In this document: positions 47,248-59,140 of the stretch, one piece after another | How the letters are laid out: each line of letters begins with the position of its first letter | Position numbering within the stretch: the first letter of the stretch is position 1 | Assembly: GCA_016584495.1 (NCBI GenBank) | Contig: WAID01000004.1 | Coordinates: 1,612,001 to 1,676,000 of the forward strand | DNA: 64,000 nucleotides | From: Celoporthe dispersa | Taxonomy: Eukaryota; Ascomycota; Sordariomycetes; Diaporthales; Cryphonectriaceae | Direction of reading: 5' to 3' | The notes under the pieces: model-generated | What the model was told of the DNA's origin: nothing | What the model saw: only the letters and a program-made list of their open reading frames with translations | The model's database searches: none | Program-made: the position numbers and the translations under genes

Positions 47248-49919
47248 ATTAAAAAGAAGAGAAAGAGACGAGCGTGTAGTAGACGTAAGAGCTATGTGTG
47301 TGTGTGGGATCGAGTTGATGTCTGGATGTTGGATCAACAAAGACGAGCTGCTGTGGTTGTGGTGCAGCAGCGGGGCACGAGTCGCAGCGCATTGTTCCCG
47401 CCCCAAGGCTAAATTAAATAGTCACTGTCACTGCAGGTCCGTAAACGGGCGCATCCTCGTCTGGCGCTGGCGCTGGCGCTGGGGTTGGCGCTGGATAAGT
47501 TAGAGCCAAGGAAGAGAGGATGGCACATTCCAGCTCCTCACAGGAAACCCAAAAGAAGAAGACGAAAAGTCAAGCCTCGCCTCACCACAAGTTCCCAGCC
47601 CGGGTCTGGCCCGGTCAACCAGGCTCACTGCCTGCATCTCGCTGGGCTTTAAAGTGAGATCGACGGGTCTTCTGACATGGTAAATTCCTGCGGGATGCGT
47701 ACTGGGTGACATTTGGCTGAGAAGAGTACCTCGGCACCACCTGAAGCTGCTGCTCGTCGCCTGCTCAGAACTCGACATTGCTGGATGCAAGGTCGACGTG
47801 CCAGGTCGTCCGGTTTGCTCCCGTAAGAGATCTCCCCGGCTCTGTCTTTTCGAGCACCATCTCTGCACAGCCAGGGACTCTCCTGTCGTGGTGCAGATCT
47901 GAAGTTCGTGTGGTGACTGTGCAGCCTTGTTCCGGGAGAGCCAACTCCTCGCCCGACCAGGCTGTGGGCCATTCCCGCGATCGAGGCAGTCCCAGCGGTA
48001 TATCAGACCATCGCCAGAGCTGCTACCTGCGGATGATTATAGGCTCGGCCCGTCACCGGACAAGACCCACCCGTATCGTACACAGTAATACCATAGCATA
48101 CAACTGCAGTGATTATGTGGTAAGAAATCGTCCCTGGGCGAAGGCGGGGAAAGAGGGGGGGGGTGCACCGGCAGACAGACCGCGACCCCTGAAGCTTTAG
48201 TGCTGTGGTAGTGTACCAAGCGCTGTGGCATGCGCTACCATGAACGGTAAGAAGGAGGAGCTGCAAGGGGCCGATGGCCCTAGAAAATTAAAAGTGCATC
48301 TTCCCATTCCACTGTAGTGGAACACGGGGACGATGTGAAAAAGTGCAATATCGTCAAAAAAAAAACCTGTCAGCCTCCTTGAAGGAATAGCCAGAAACGG
48401 TCCTCGCCAACCTCACCGCCTCGCTGGACATCTTCTCCGTCTGCATGATCCTCCCAACAGCGCCCAAAGATCCTTCTCAGCAGAATGGAACAAAACAAGT
48501 ACCGTCGTGCTGTGGTTACAGGCGCCAGTCCGCATGTGGGCCAGGAAGCGCCCCCCCCCGAGCTATGCTACCCAGCCACCGTACATTTTACCTGACAAGA
48601 AGATAGTGCAGTGCCACTGTGGTCAATGGCCGTACCACAGTAGGTGGTCAGCGGTCAGCGGTCAGCAGTGGTTCATCGGTTGAGCACTGGCCCCCCCTCA
48701 GTCCCTGGTCAGAGACACACAGGATACATCTTTCGAGGAGGCGGGTCCGCATGCCAGCGATACTGGTGGTGCCTTCCCTAGGCGGCGGGCGGCGGACTAG
48801 ATCTCTTCTCAGCTGAAAACTTTCGTCTGGGAAGGAACAGAACACTAGCTCTCGAGCAGTCTGACTACATTTCTTACCCGCCTCGGTCAGTGTGCTCTCT
48901 CTGTCTCCCACTCCCTCCCTCCCTCTCCCTCTCTCCCCTTGGTGGCGACACAGTCCACAAGGCAGAGACAGAGGCGAGTTTCGAAAAGTAACCACCCACC
49001 ACAATCTCGAGGATGGCTACCAGGCCTGCGTTACAAGATCCCTGAAGTTTGCCCTCCGTCGCTGTGACACACCTACCATAGTACACACAATCCATCACGT
49101 TCCAGATGGGGGCCGATGATCTACCTGATAATTACCATACCTAGTACCCAGCTTGGCGTCTTTGTCTCTTTTTTTTTTTCCTTTTTCCTTTTTCCCTCCT
49201 CCGCATACCAAGTCAAGGTCCAAGGCAAAAGGTGCCGTCACAAGTCACGCACAGTCGCATCCGACCACGATTGCATCCACCTTGGTCTGATCTCGCCGTG
49301 GAGTCAGTCTGCTGGCTGGGCGAGCGAGCAAGCGAACCAGAGGAACGCCCGCCTCGCTACAGGGAGAGAGAAAGAGAGAGACGGGTGGGGGGCCTTCGTT
49401 CCATAACTGATGCCCAGCCCCTGTCCTGCGTTGCCCTGTCCTGCAGCTCCGAGCTTTGTCTCTCAATGGTTTGCGCGCAGGGCGGACTAGGCCTGCAAGG
49501 TTCCTCGTCACTGCAGCACCTGAGTCGGCAGCATCACCAATCACGCCGCCAGGACGGCTCTCCACCCTGCTACTGCACCACCTGCGTTGCAGTTAGCCAG
49601 TCCGGTGCCACCATCTGGCTGCCTCCTCCGTGCTGCTGCGTGCGACTTGCAATCTGCAGCATCGTCGTCGCCGTCGCCTTAGCACCAATACTTGCATACA
49701 TACATGCACCTATACACACGTACATATACATACATACATACCCGGAGGGTTCCTCCTCCTCCTCCTCTCCCTCCGCCCCCTCCCATCGTCTTCCCCGCGG
49801 GACCACGACGGGCCTCGCTCACGAGCCCCCCCCCTCCCGTCCTCTCTGTGGCCCCACCCAAGAACACCCTCTGGCCCGCGCTGTATGAGGGCCAGACTTC
49901 CCCCTCCTCCAGCGGACCG
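46998..49919. promoter_or_regulatory. 2.9-kb divergent intergenic region, flbE / RBR ligase
   Basis: No gene seen. It contains compound microsatellites (47120-47243), a GCGCTG tandem tract (47462-47490), C- and G-runs (48150-48160, 48550-48560), and a CATACATA-rich tract (49685-49742) close to the RBR start. The long length is typical of developmental regulators such as flbE. No specific binding sites could be assigned. Confidence 0.5.
47182..47243 (+). repeat. (AC)n-(AG)n compound microsatellite
   Basis: About 13 AC units followed within a few bases by about 15 GA units; upstream of flbE. Confidence 0.95.
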
Positions 49920-52900
49920 ATGGCCGGGTCAGACTACGATGAGAGCCCGCGCAGCTCCATACAGCGGAGGAGGAAGAACTCACGTGCCATACCGCCGACG
50001 GCGCCGGTACCCCCAGCCGCACCCGACGTGCCTCGGGCGCAGCCGAGCTCACCCCTCGCCGGAGGAGGGACCGGGGAAGAGAGGAGAGCAGGCATCGCGA
50101 TAGCGACTGGGAACGGCGACAGGATGAGGAGAGGCTGCTGAGGACCCCCGAGTCCCGGGCCTCGTCGTCTTCGTATCACCCCTCCTACCGCCACTACTAC
50201 GATTCCGAGTACCGACGAGACCAATCCACCACCCCCTCCCACTCCGTCGCCTCCTCCATGACGAGCGTGCGGACTCCGCATCCCCCCGATCCTCCGTGAC
50301 ACGCCAGTCCAATGGTCTCTACCGCCAGCCCTCTATCTCCGTGCGGGCAGCCTCATCGGCCGGCTACGAGGACGACTATGCCCGTGAGAGCCGCATGAGC
50401 CGACCCCAGCCTCGTCACGTCCCGCCCCTGGCCCCCTCCGCCCAGCTCTCCCGAAGGTCCTCGAGGACCCTCAGATCCACCTCCGTCTCCTCCATGGGAT
50501 CGTTCCGGCAGCGGCAGCAGCAGCAGGAGGACGACGACGACGAGGATGACGACGAGGAAGACGACGACGATCTGCCGTATGACAGCCACGAAGACAGCCG
50601 CCGGCCAGGGCCGGGCCATAGGGAGACCAGGCTCGTGCGCGTGAATCGTCGTGGTGGTGACGATGATGAGGATGACGATGATGACGACGATGATGAAATG
50701 AGGATAGACCGTGGGTTGAGGAGCCGCAGCCGCAGCCGGGCAGAGACCGAAAGACGGGGCACGCACCGCCGGCAGGTTCGACGTGAGGAGCCGGTCAGCC
50801 CCGACGAGACAGACCCTGACGAGACAGCCCTCGAGCACCACCACCACCGCCACCGCCACCACCACCCTCCAGCCAGCCAGAGGCCACGGGACCGTACCCC
50901 CTCTCGACAGCGACCACGGTCACCCTCGCGCGCCGCCTCTGTTCGGCATGTCCAGGGACCGGAGGACGACGTTGCGAGCGATGCAGACTCGGACGAGCCG
51001 CACACCTACGACCTTCGGGACCGCTTTGAGCGGCGTGAAAGCCGCGAGCACCACAGGCTTGACCCCCCCACGTCGCGAGCCCACAGGCGGAACCGGAGCG
51101 AGGGCCAGCCCAAACGCTCACCACCTTCTGCGCGGTACGTACCACCAGCTGTCCTCACCGGGGTCGATCCTGGCTCTGGCTCATCACGTCGGGTCAGGTC
51201 ATCATCGAAGCGATATTACGAGAGCGAGGCTCCGCTGGTGGAGAGGCGTGACCGATACCACCCGCCGTCCACGTCGCTCCGGAGGCCGAGCACCGTCAGT
51301 GGTTCTGGGTCTGTGGCTGCTGCGTCGCAACATCAAAGTGTAAGCTCCTCTACCAAACGCTCGTCCTTTCTTGGGAGTCTCTTTGGTTCACCACGCTACG
51401 GCCATTCCCATCACCATCATGCCCCAGGAAAACCTGTCAAGACGTAAGTACCTGAGTCTCTCCCCGCCCACGACCCCGCTCCCCCGGGCGCGCGTGAACT
51501 TATCATGATGAGAATATCTAGGGTCGAATGTGTCGTCTGTATGGATGACCTCCCTCCCCACAAGGCGACCAAGCTCAAGTGCGGCCATCGGATGTGCAAC
51601 TCATGCCTCAAGCGAAGCTTCAAGCTGTCCATCACAGACCCCCAGCACATGCCGCCCAAATGCTGCACCACAGACTTCATCCCCCTCAAACACGTTGACC
51701 GCCTTTTTGACATCCAGTTCAAGAAGACATGGAACAAGAAGTTCGTCGAGTACTCGGCCCGCAACCGTATCTACTGCCCCAAGCGCAGCTGCGGCGAGTT
51801 CATCCGCCCGGAGGACCTCCGCCACACCAGCGACGGCAAGAAGTATGGGAAATGTCCAAGGTGTGGGACCAAGGCCTGTGTGCAGTGCAGCGGGAAATGG
51901 CATCGCGATCGGGACTGCCCCAAGGACGAGGAGACGACGAGGCTCTTGGCCCAGGCGAAGGAAGAAGGCTGGCAGCGGTGCATCAAGTGTAAGGCTCTGG
52001 TCGAGCTCAAGGAGGGCTGCAACCACATCACCTGGTATGTCGCTGTGTTTATCCCGAGTGACGCCCTATCCGCCCGATCTCCCTCGCTGACGTGGCCCGC
52101 CTTTTTTTTTCCCCCTCCCGCCCCCATCGCAGCCTCTGTGGTGCCGAGTTCTGCTACGTATGCGGTGCCAAGTGGAAGACGTGCGCATGCCCCTGGTTCA
52201 ACTACGAGGCCGTCGAAAATGATCGCCTGCAGCACATGCAGGTTCCCATGCCTCTGAGGGACCGATTTGCCCCTCGTCCTACGGTCGACCTCCCGCCATC
52301 GCCGCAGCGGGACAGCCGGCCCAGGCTTCGGCCGCGGCCCCAGACCTACGAGGAGGAGATGCTCCTGCGACGCCAGCAGGAGGAGCGAGACGAGGCGCTC
52401 GCGAGACGCCTGCGTAACTATCGAGACTACGATGACGAACACGAGGAGGATTTCCTGGCCGGGTTCGGCGACGTCACGGGGCTGGGCAACGCGGCAGGCC
52501 ATTTCATGAACGAGGACTTCCGCCCTAGGCCGCGCAATATAGTCGTGCCACAGGCCCCGCCCCCTCCCCTTAGCACAATGCCGCTCGAGCCGGCGCCCAT
52601 GTTTGAGAGGCCCGCGGCTGGCGGTTACGTCCAGGACGTGAGCCGCGCACGGCGCCCCCGGGCCAACTCGCTCACGCGGCTCGCGGAGAGGTTCAACGCG
52701 GACCGTCCGAGCCAGCGCCCGCCGCCGCCGCTGCCGACTGCTGCGACGATGCCTCTGCCGACGATGGTGCCTGCCCTCGCGCCAGAGCCGCCGATCAGGA
52801 GGGGAACGGTTGAGGTCCCCAGCGCCGGGAGGGTCCTCAGGGCGGCCGCGTCTGTCTTCGAGGAACCCGAAGAACTAAGCAAGCCTAAGGGTGGTGTGTC

Positions 52901-53057
52901 AGTGAGGAAGCAACATGCCCGTGATTCGCCTAGGGATGTCAAACAGTCAGCCCTGGCGGGGCTGACGGGTGATGGGCGGTACAAGAACAGAGTGGATGAG
53001 TGGCGGACGTACGTCGGGCAAGGTCCCGGCGAGGCCGCTGCAGAGCCGACCACCTAG
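49920..53057 (+). CDS. RBR-type E3 ubiquitin ligase (RING1-IBR-RING2) (frame-broken)
   Basis: Exons 49920..51443, 51522..52034 and 52133..53057 (introns 78 and 98 bp, GTAAGT and GTATGT donors), about 970-990 residues. The N-terminal ~500 residues are Arg/Ser/Pro-rich and disordered, with two Asp/Glu runs (50528-50570, 50663-50700) and a His run. RING1 begins CVVCMDDLPPHKATKLKCGH; the IBR has CPKRSCGEF, CPRCGTKACVQC and HRDRDCP; RING2 is CIKCKALVELKEGCNHIT then CLCGAEFCYVCG. The Cys of GCNHIT (codon 52018-52020) is the expected thioester catalytic residue, and intron 2 falls just after it. It takes ubiquitin from an E2 and passes it to substrates; substrates unknown. Breaks: one base short near 50256 (before HDERADSASPRS), and near the 5' end either an indel or a 59-bp GC-rich intron (about 49985-50043). 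Confidence 0.85.
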
Positions 53058-53315
53058 AGTCTTCCTTGGCGCGGTCGTGCGGCAGGATGACTGCATCTGT
53101 AGGTGGTCACTCAGGCATGATTGGATGGATGATCTCGGGGAGGGCACTTGAGTGGTCAGATGCGATGATGACGCTACGGATGAAGTCATGACGTTCAATG
53201 GCACCAAGGGTCAGCATTTGGGTTGGATTGGGCTCGTTCACATTGCAGTAAGTCAGTGCTACTATCACGTTTACGGGACTCACGGAACCCCACACAAGCG
53301 CACGTGCGCGCACAT

Positions 53316-53359
<44 letters not shown>

Positions 53360-55053
53360 CACAGATGCATGGTAGAGGGGCATTGGCATTTGCGGAGCAG
53401 TCAGCAGGCGGTTCATCACGCGCACAATCATTTCTAGAGGGGACTCGAGAAGCCTGTCCATGTTGCACAGGACTCATTATTCTCCCTCACTGTATGGTAA
53501 TCGGCGTTGGGGCTGGGCGGTTCAACGGTTGTCGTTTGGCATTTCAAGGTTCTCCATCTATCTATCTGTCAGTCACTCGTGTGTATAATTACCAGACCGT
53601 CAGTCAGAATTCACGCTTTATGACCACCACCACTACATCACATATCAACCATTTTCTTCTGGGGGTATGCATGACTTGAGAGCCGGGCAGGGCCAGCCAC
53701 TTTAGTCGCAGATTACTGTTGACACCCTGCCTTCTGCACCACCCAAACCCTTATTTTTTTCTTTCTTTTATTTGCTTCCTTTTTCTTTGACTTTCTTGGC
53801 CTGCAGAGCTCGGCGGTCTCGAACGGTCCTCCATCCTTCCTAGGTTGCGGTGATCTGCGCCTGGTCTCGCTCATTGTCTTGGGGGGTGGAGAGACAAGAA
53901 GAGAAAAGTGGTAGTGTCGTTACACTGCACAAAACTGCCGGTAGTATTCCTACGCCTGCAGGCGAGTAGGGTGTCCTTTGAACCAGACGGGGGAGGAATG
54001 TAGGGTCGCATCATCCCACGCCTACTGCAGCTCCGCTGCATAATAAACCTGGCCGAGCTCGAGCTCCAGGAGGCGGGCGAACGGGCGGACGCACTTCAAG
54101 GTCGCGCGCAACATACTTTCCTTCCTCTCTTTCTTTCTATTGTCCACAGCTTGAACACTGCCGTCGGCTCACACGAGCTCTCTCCTGCTCTATTACGGTC
54201 TCGGTGAGACCAAGAAGCCGCAGCAGCGCATTACTATGGAAGTCCTCAGAAGCCAAGACTATTGGCTCTTCGGGAGCGCCTGTATACTTGCCGGGTCTCT
54301 TGTGTCACCTATCACTACGGCCTACTCTGTGCGCTACAGGCACAGAGGGATCACAATCCTGGGCTGTGCCGCGCTCTTACCGACCTCCCACTTCCTATCT
54401 GCCAGGTCTAGGCCAGCGTGCATTCGTGATCTGCAGGTTGGGTTAAGCCCCGCCCCCCAAAACTTACAAAAGCCGTTGTATTGAGGAGGCCATCTCGTTT
54501 CCAGTCAGACCAGCCGGGTTAGAAAGACACACAAACACACGGGAGTACAAGTCCGAACCCGTAGGCTACTGCAGTCAGAGTAGCCGTGGGCCCTCCTCAG
54601 CTGTGCATGGTCTTGCGTCTTCCTGTCTCTCTCCGGCGCCACCCAGCGTAACCTCCCACCCCCCCCCAAACAGAAGAGAAAGGTTTCTCACCGCTCCACC
54701 AAGGAGGAAAAGAAAGAAAAAAAGGGAAAAAGAAGGGTAGAGAGAGGGGGGGAGGGAGGCCATCGAACTTAGTTTTTGAAAACTGAGGAATATAGATGCG
54801 CGGGCTTATTTTAGAAGCGATGTGGTTACTGTTGCGGTACATGCTACATAAAAATCCGGGGGGAGGGGGGCAAGGAAGACGTCCCATGGCGTGCGTACCT
54901 CCACGTTTTTGTGTGGTACTGAAGCAAGTACTAAAAAGCAGACCTTGCTCGGGGTAGGAAAAGAAGAAAAAGGTTTTTACTGCCAGTGTCTTTTTTTTTC
55001 TTTCTTGTTCTTTTCCGGCTGTGTGACTACTACAGTCGTCACAGCGTATAACC
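53058..55053. other. 2-kb intergenic
   Basis: No gene seen. It has an (AC)n repeat, a T-rich tract (53745-53785) and an A/G-rich tract (54700-54760). An 82-codon open frame at 54236-54484 has no recognisable feature. The last ~150 bp should hold the P450 promoter. Confidence 0.6.
53319..53358 (+). repeat. (AC)n microsatellite
   Basis: About twenty AC units downstream of the RBR ligase gene. Confidence 0.95.
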
Positions 55054-56882
55054 ATGTCCCTCCGGAGTGTGGTAAAGGATATATACCAGGAGACGACGGC
55101 TCTTGACCTCCTGCGATGGGGGGCTTTGGCGCTGGTCATCTACCTCTTGTCGGCCGCCGTGTACGACCTCCACTTTCACCCGCTGGCCAAGCACCCAGGC
55201 CCTCTCTTTGCGAGGCTCTCGACCATCCCGTCATGGTGGCACACGACAAGGCAGGACAGGCACCTCTGGCTGTTCCGCCTGCACGAGAAGTACGGCACCA
55301 CCGTGCGCTACCGGCCCGACAGCGTAGTCATCAACACGCCCGAGGCGTTCAAGACCATCTACGGGCCCAAGGGCAACAACACGCGGAGCCTGGCGTTCAA
55401 GTTCTGGCCGCGGGACCAGGACCACTGCAACACGCTGCAGACCATGGACAATGCCGAGCACGGGCGCAAGAGGCGGGTCCTGGCCATGGCGTTCTCGGAG
55501 AAGGCGCTGCGAGAGTATGAGCCGTATATCCAGGAGAATATGGACAGGTGGTGCGAGCTGCTGGGCCAGCTGATGCCTGCCAAAGGTGGGTGGTCTGACT
55601 CCATCAACTTCGCGGACTGGATGAACCGCCTGGTGAGTTTGTTGACCCCCCTCTAGCTTATCGTGGAGAGAAAGGCGGCGGGCCGACCGCTTCTTCTTCT
55701 TCTTCTTCTTCCTCCTTCTCTTTGTTTTCTCTTACTGATCCTGAAGAAGCAATTCGACATCATGGGGGAGATCTGCTTCAGCAAGACCTTCGGCTCAAAA
55801 GAGGAGGATGGTAAACATATGAGACACCTCATCCATCTCCTAGGCGGAATGATGGCCTCGATGTATCCAGTAAGTGCACCCGAGGAGGAGAGAGAGAGAG
55901 ACACAGGCCGAGACCTCAGCTCACGTCAGACGACCAGCTCTCAGTATCTCCGATCACGCCTCTCTGGGTCTGGCTCAAGCCGCGCGGCCTAGACTGGCTG
56001 ATGGAGAAGCTCATGCCCGCAGACATAGCCGAGTGGTTCGGCTGGGTGGCACAGGCCCTCGAGGAGCGCACCAAGAGGGAAGAGGAGGCCAGGGAGTCCA
56101 AGAGCGACAGCCAAAGTCGCAAGGACTTCTTCCACTACATCTTCCAGGTCCGAGACCCCGTCACCGGCAAGGTCGGGTACTCAAAGCAGGAGCTCTGGGA
56201 GGAGTGCCAGCTGCTGATCACCGCCGGCGGAGACACCACAGCGCTCGTGCCCACGGGGATCGTATTCTACCTCGTGCGCAACCAGGCCGTGCAGGACAAG
56301 CTCGCCGAGGAGGTCCTGGGCGCCTTTGGCTCGGCGGATGAGATCGTTCCAGGCCCCAGGCTGTACTCGTGCAGGTACCTCCGTGCCGTGATCCAGGAGG
56401 GCCTGCGCACCGTGCCGCCGGTCGCGGCAGAGCTGTACCGTGAGGTGCTGCCGGGCGGTGCGGTCGTCGAGGGAGATTACTACCCCGGTGGTGTCAACGT
56501 GAGCGTCTGTTCATATGCTCTGTGTTACAACAAGGACGTCTACCCGGAGCCCTTCGAGTTCCGACCTGAGCGGTGGATCGTGGACGAGGACAAGGGAGTC
56601 TCCAGGGAGAGCGTGGATCTTGCAGAGGGCGGGCTGTGTTCCTTCTCGGCCGGCTCGCGCGGGTGTGTTGGCAAGAACCTGGCGTACATGGAGATGTCTC
56701 TCGTGCTGGCCAAGCTACTGTACAGCTTCGAGGTCAGAAAGGATGCGAGCAGCAATCTTGGCGGGGGCGACCCGTCTGGACGTCCAGGCCGACAGGACCC
56801 AGACCATTTCCAGATCTATGATGCCTTTGTGGGATTGAGGGACGGGCCCATGGTCCAGCTGAAGAGGCGAGTTCGTGACTAG
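55054..56882 (+). CDS. Cytochrome P450 monooxygenase, fungal class E group I
   Basis: Exons 55054..55632, 55750..55869 and 55938..56882 give 547 residues with an intact frame. Introns are 117 and 68 bp (GTGAGT, GTAAGT donors). Exon 2 may start 3 bases earlier, at a tandem AAG acceptor. An N-terminal helix (GALALVIYLLSAAVYDL) is followed by HPLAKHPGPLFARL. Motifs: I-helix AGGDTT at ~328-334, ExxR in EGLRTVPPVAAELYRE near 387, PERF-like FRPERW, and heme loop FSAGSRGCVGKNLA with Cys ~476. The spacing resembles isotrichodermin hydroxylase/benzoate hydroxylase-like fungal P450s that act on aromatic or terpenoid substrates. It lies alone between a ubiquitin ligase and a tRNA enzyme, so no pathway is suggested. 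It is not closely related to the P450 at 28-30 kb. Confidence 0.93.
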
Positions 56883-57397
56883 AGATCAACGGCATGGCCG
56901 AGACGGTGTGGATCAGAAGGCACGGCATTCTCATTCAAGAGGCCGATAGATAGTATCAGCCCTTTGAGGCTCGGTTCCACGAAGAGTCGAGGCAGCCCTA
57001 AACAGTAGCCATCTGTACTCAGTGTAGCATTATTGTAGAATTCCATTGGCAGTCCTCGGGGGTTGGCTGCTGCGAAGAAAGTTGACGGGGCAGGAGGGAG
57101 GAGGAGTGATGTTGCCTTGAGTACTGGAGTACAGCGTAATCAGACGCTATGATAAGTAAGTAGCTATACCGATAGGAGAAGTACTTAAACACACTGTGCC
57201 GGGGCCTCAACGCGCCATTCTTTCTTCTCGACGCGATTTCCAGCGCCGGGCGACTTGACCTGTACACAGCCTTTTTCTTCTTTTTTCTTCCTCTTCTTCT
57301 TCTCTTCTTTCTTTCCTTCTCTTTTGCGACGACCACCCCGGTTGCCTAGTCCTTTAAGCTCCTCCTCACCTGGAGGATTATGTGGATTGCCAGGAGC
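56883..57397. other. Intergenic, P450 terminator and tgt promoter
   Basis: 515 bp. It includes a TTC/CTT-rich tract (57267-57325) shortly before the next start codon. No other gene seen. Confidence 0.65.
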
Positions 57398-58827
57398 ATG
57401 GCATCCACGACATCCAAGTCTGCGACCCACGGCGCCCTGACCTTTGAGCTCCTGGCCAAGTGCTCCGTAAGGCTCACGCGCTCCTCCTCCTCCTCCCGAC
57501 CCGCCCTGCGCCCTCGACGAGCTCTCTTCGACTGACAAGTGCACCTTCACCAGGGATAGACCACAAGAGCTCGCGCCTCCCTACTTACCCTTCCTCATGG
57601 ACCAGTCAGCCTCCCGATGTTCATGCCCGTGGCCACGCAGGCTTCCCTGAAGGGCATCACTCCGGAGCAGCTAGAGCAGACGGGATGCCGGTTATGTCTG
57701 AATAATACATATCACCTGGGCCTCAAGCCAGGCCAGGAGGTCCTCGACGCCATCGGCGGTGCACATAAGCTCCAGGGCTGGAGGCACAACATCCTGACAG
57801 ACAGCGGAGGGTAAAAAATAAAAATTCCCTCCAGCCGTTGCGTGCCCGCCAGCGCCACCACCGCTGAACAAGACACACATGCTCACGATAGCGCTCTAGC
57901 TTCCAGATGGTATCCCTCCTCAAGCTGGCCACCATAACCGAAGAGGGCGTCCGCTTCCTCTCCCCGCACGACGGGACACCCATGCTCCTGACCCCGGAAC
58001 ACTCCATGTCCCTCCAGAACTCCATCGGCTCCGACATCATGATGCAGCTCGACGACGTGCTCGTCACCACCTCGCCGGACAGGGCCCGCATGCGCGAGGC
58101 GATGGAGCGCTCCGTGCGCTGGCTCGACCGCTGCATCGCCGCCCACCGCAGGCCCGAGGCCCAGAACCTCTTCTGCATCATCCAGGGCGGCCTGGACCTC
58201 GACATGCGGCGCGAGTGCACCGAGGCCATGGTCAGGCGCGACACCCCCGGGATCGCCATCGGCGGCCTGAGCGGCGGCGAGGCCAAGGCCGACTACTGCG
58301 CCGTCGTCGGCGCGTGCACGGCTATGCTGCCCGACCTGAAGCCCAGGTACGTCATGGGCATCGGCTACCCGGAGGACCTGGTGGTCAGCGTGGCGCTCGG
58401 CGCGGACATGTTCGACTGTGTGTGGCCCACGCGGACCGCGAGGTTCGGCAACGCCATCACCAGGCACGGGATGCTGAAGATGAAGAACTCGGAGTTCGCC
58501 AACGACTTTGGCGTCATCGAGGAGGGCTGCGGGTGTGTCTGCTGCCGGCCCAAGGTGGACGGCCGCGAGGGCGAGGGCCTGGGCATCTCGAGGGCCATGA
58601 TCCATCACAACGTGGGCAAGGAGACGGTCGCTGCGCATCTGCTTACCATGCACAACGTGTGGTACCAGCTGAACCTCATGCGGGAGGCCAGGGAGGCGAT
58701 TATTGCGGACAGGTACCCGGCGTTCCTGAAGGAGTTCTTTGGCAGGCTATACCCAAGCAAAAGTGATTATCCAGACTGGGCAGTGAGCACCCTCAGAGGC
58801 GTTGGTGTAGACTTGTTGGAAGATTGA
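57398..58827 (+). CDS. qtr1: Queuine tRNA-ribosyltransferase, catalytic subunit
   Basis: Exons 57398..57466, 57560..57810 and 57900..58827 give 415 residues in frame. Introns are 93 bp (CTGAC branch, TAG acceptor) and 89 bp. Motifs: LPHGPVSLPMFMPVATQA, NNTYHLGLKPG, TDSGGFQM with catalytic Asp ~104, GGLSGGEAKADY, and ADMFDCVWPTRTARFG with nucleophile Asp ~279, the same number as in human QTRT1. The zinc site is CGCVCC followed by the His of MIHHN. The enzyme swaps guanine 34 for queuine in tRNAs with GUN anticodons and normally works with a QTRT2 partner, which is not in the window. Fungi cannot make queuine, so they depend on salvage. Strong GC3 bias creates a long antisense open frame. Confidence 0.95.
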
Positions 58828-59140
58828 AAAAGAAAATAAGAAGAAGAGAAAGGGGAGGGAAAGGAAAAAAAAAAGAGAAAAAGAGAAAAAGAAAAGGGGG
58901 CCTTGCTTGACCTTTGATAGACAGTGGTAACGTCAGTGTGGCATGTTTCTTCATGACCGCCTGTTATTGTTGCTTTTCAAATTGCTAACTGAACAGCCGC
59001 GAAGCAGCAGCTTGTGGGTATCTCTCATGATTGTTTCCCCCGAATCCTGCCGTTGTCCCCTATAGCGCCTGAAGTGCAACAAAATTCTGACTGCATCTTA
59101 GACATCCTGAACGACCTCTTTGAACTCCTTGACTTCTTCG
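58828..59140. other. Intergenic, between convergent genes
   Basis: 313 bp with a purine-rich tract (58828-58895) just after the tgt stop. No gene. Confidence 0.7.

Noticed and set aside
51522..52034. RBR gene as a plain RING finger or Parkin orthologue
   Set aside because: The RING1-IBR-RING2 order with GCNHIT shows RBR class, but there is no ubiquitin-like domain, so Parkin is not supported.
54236..54484. 82-codon + strand frame with hydrophobic segments
   Set aside because: No signal-peptide-like start, no Cys pattern and no family resemblance.
57883..58653. 256-codon open frame antisense to the queuine transferase
   Set aside because: Shadow of a GC3-biased real gene; no motifs.
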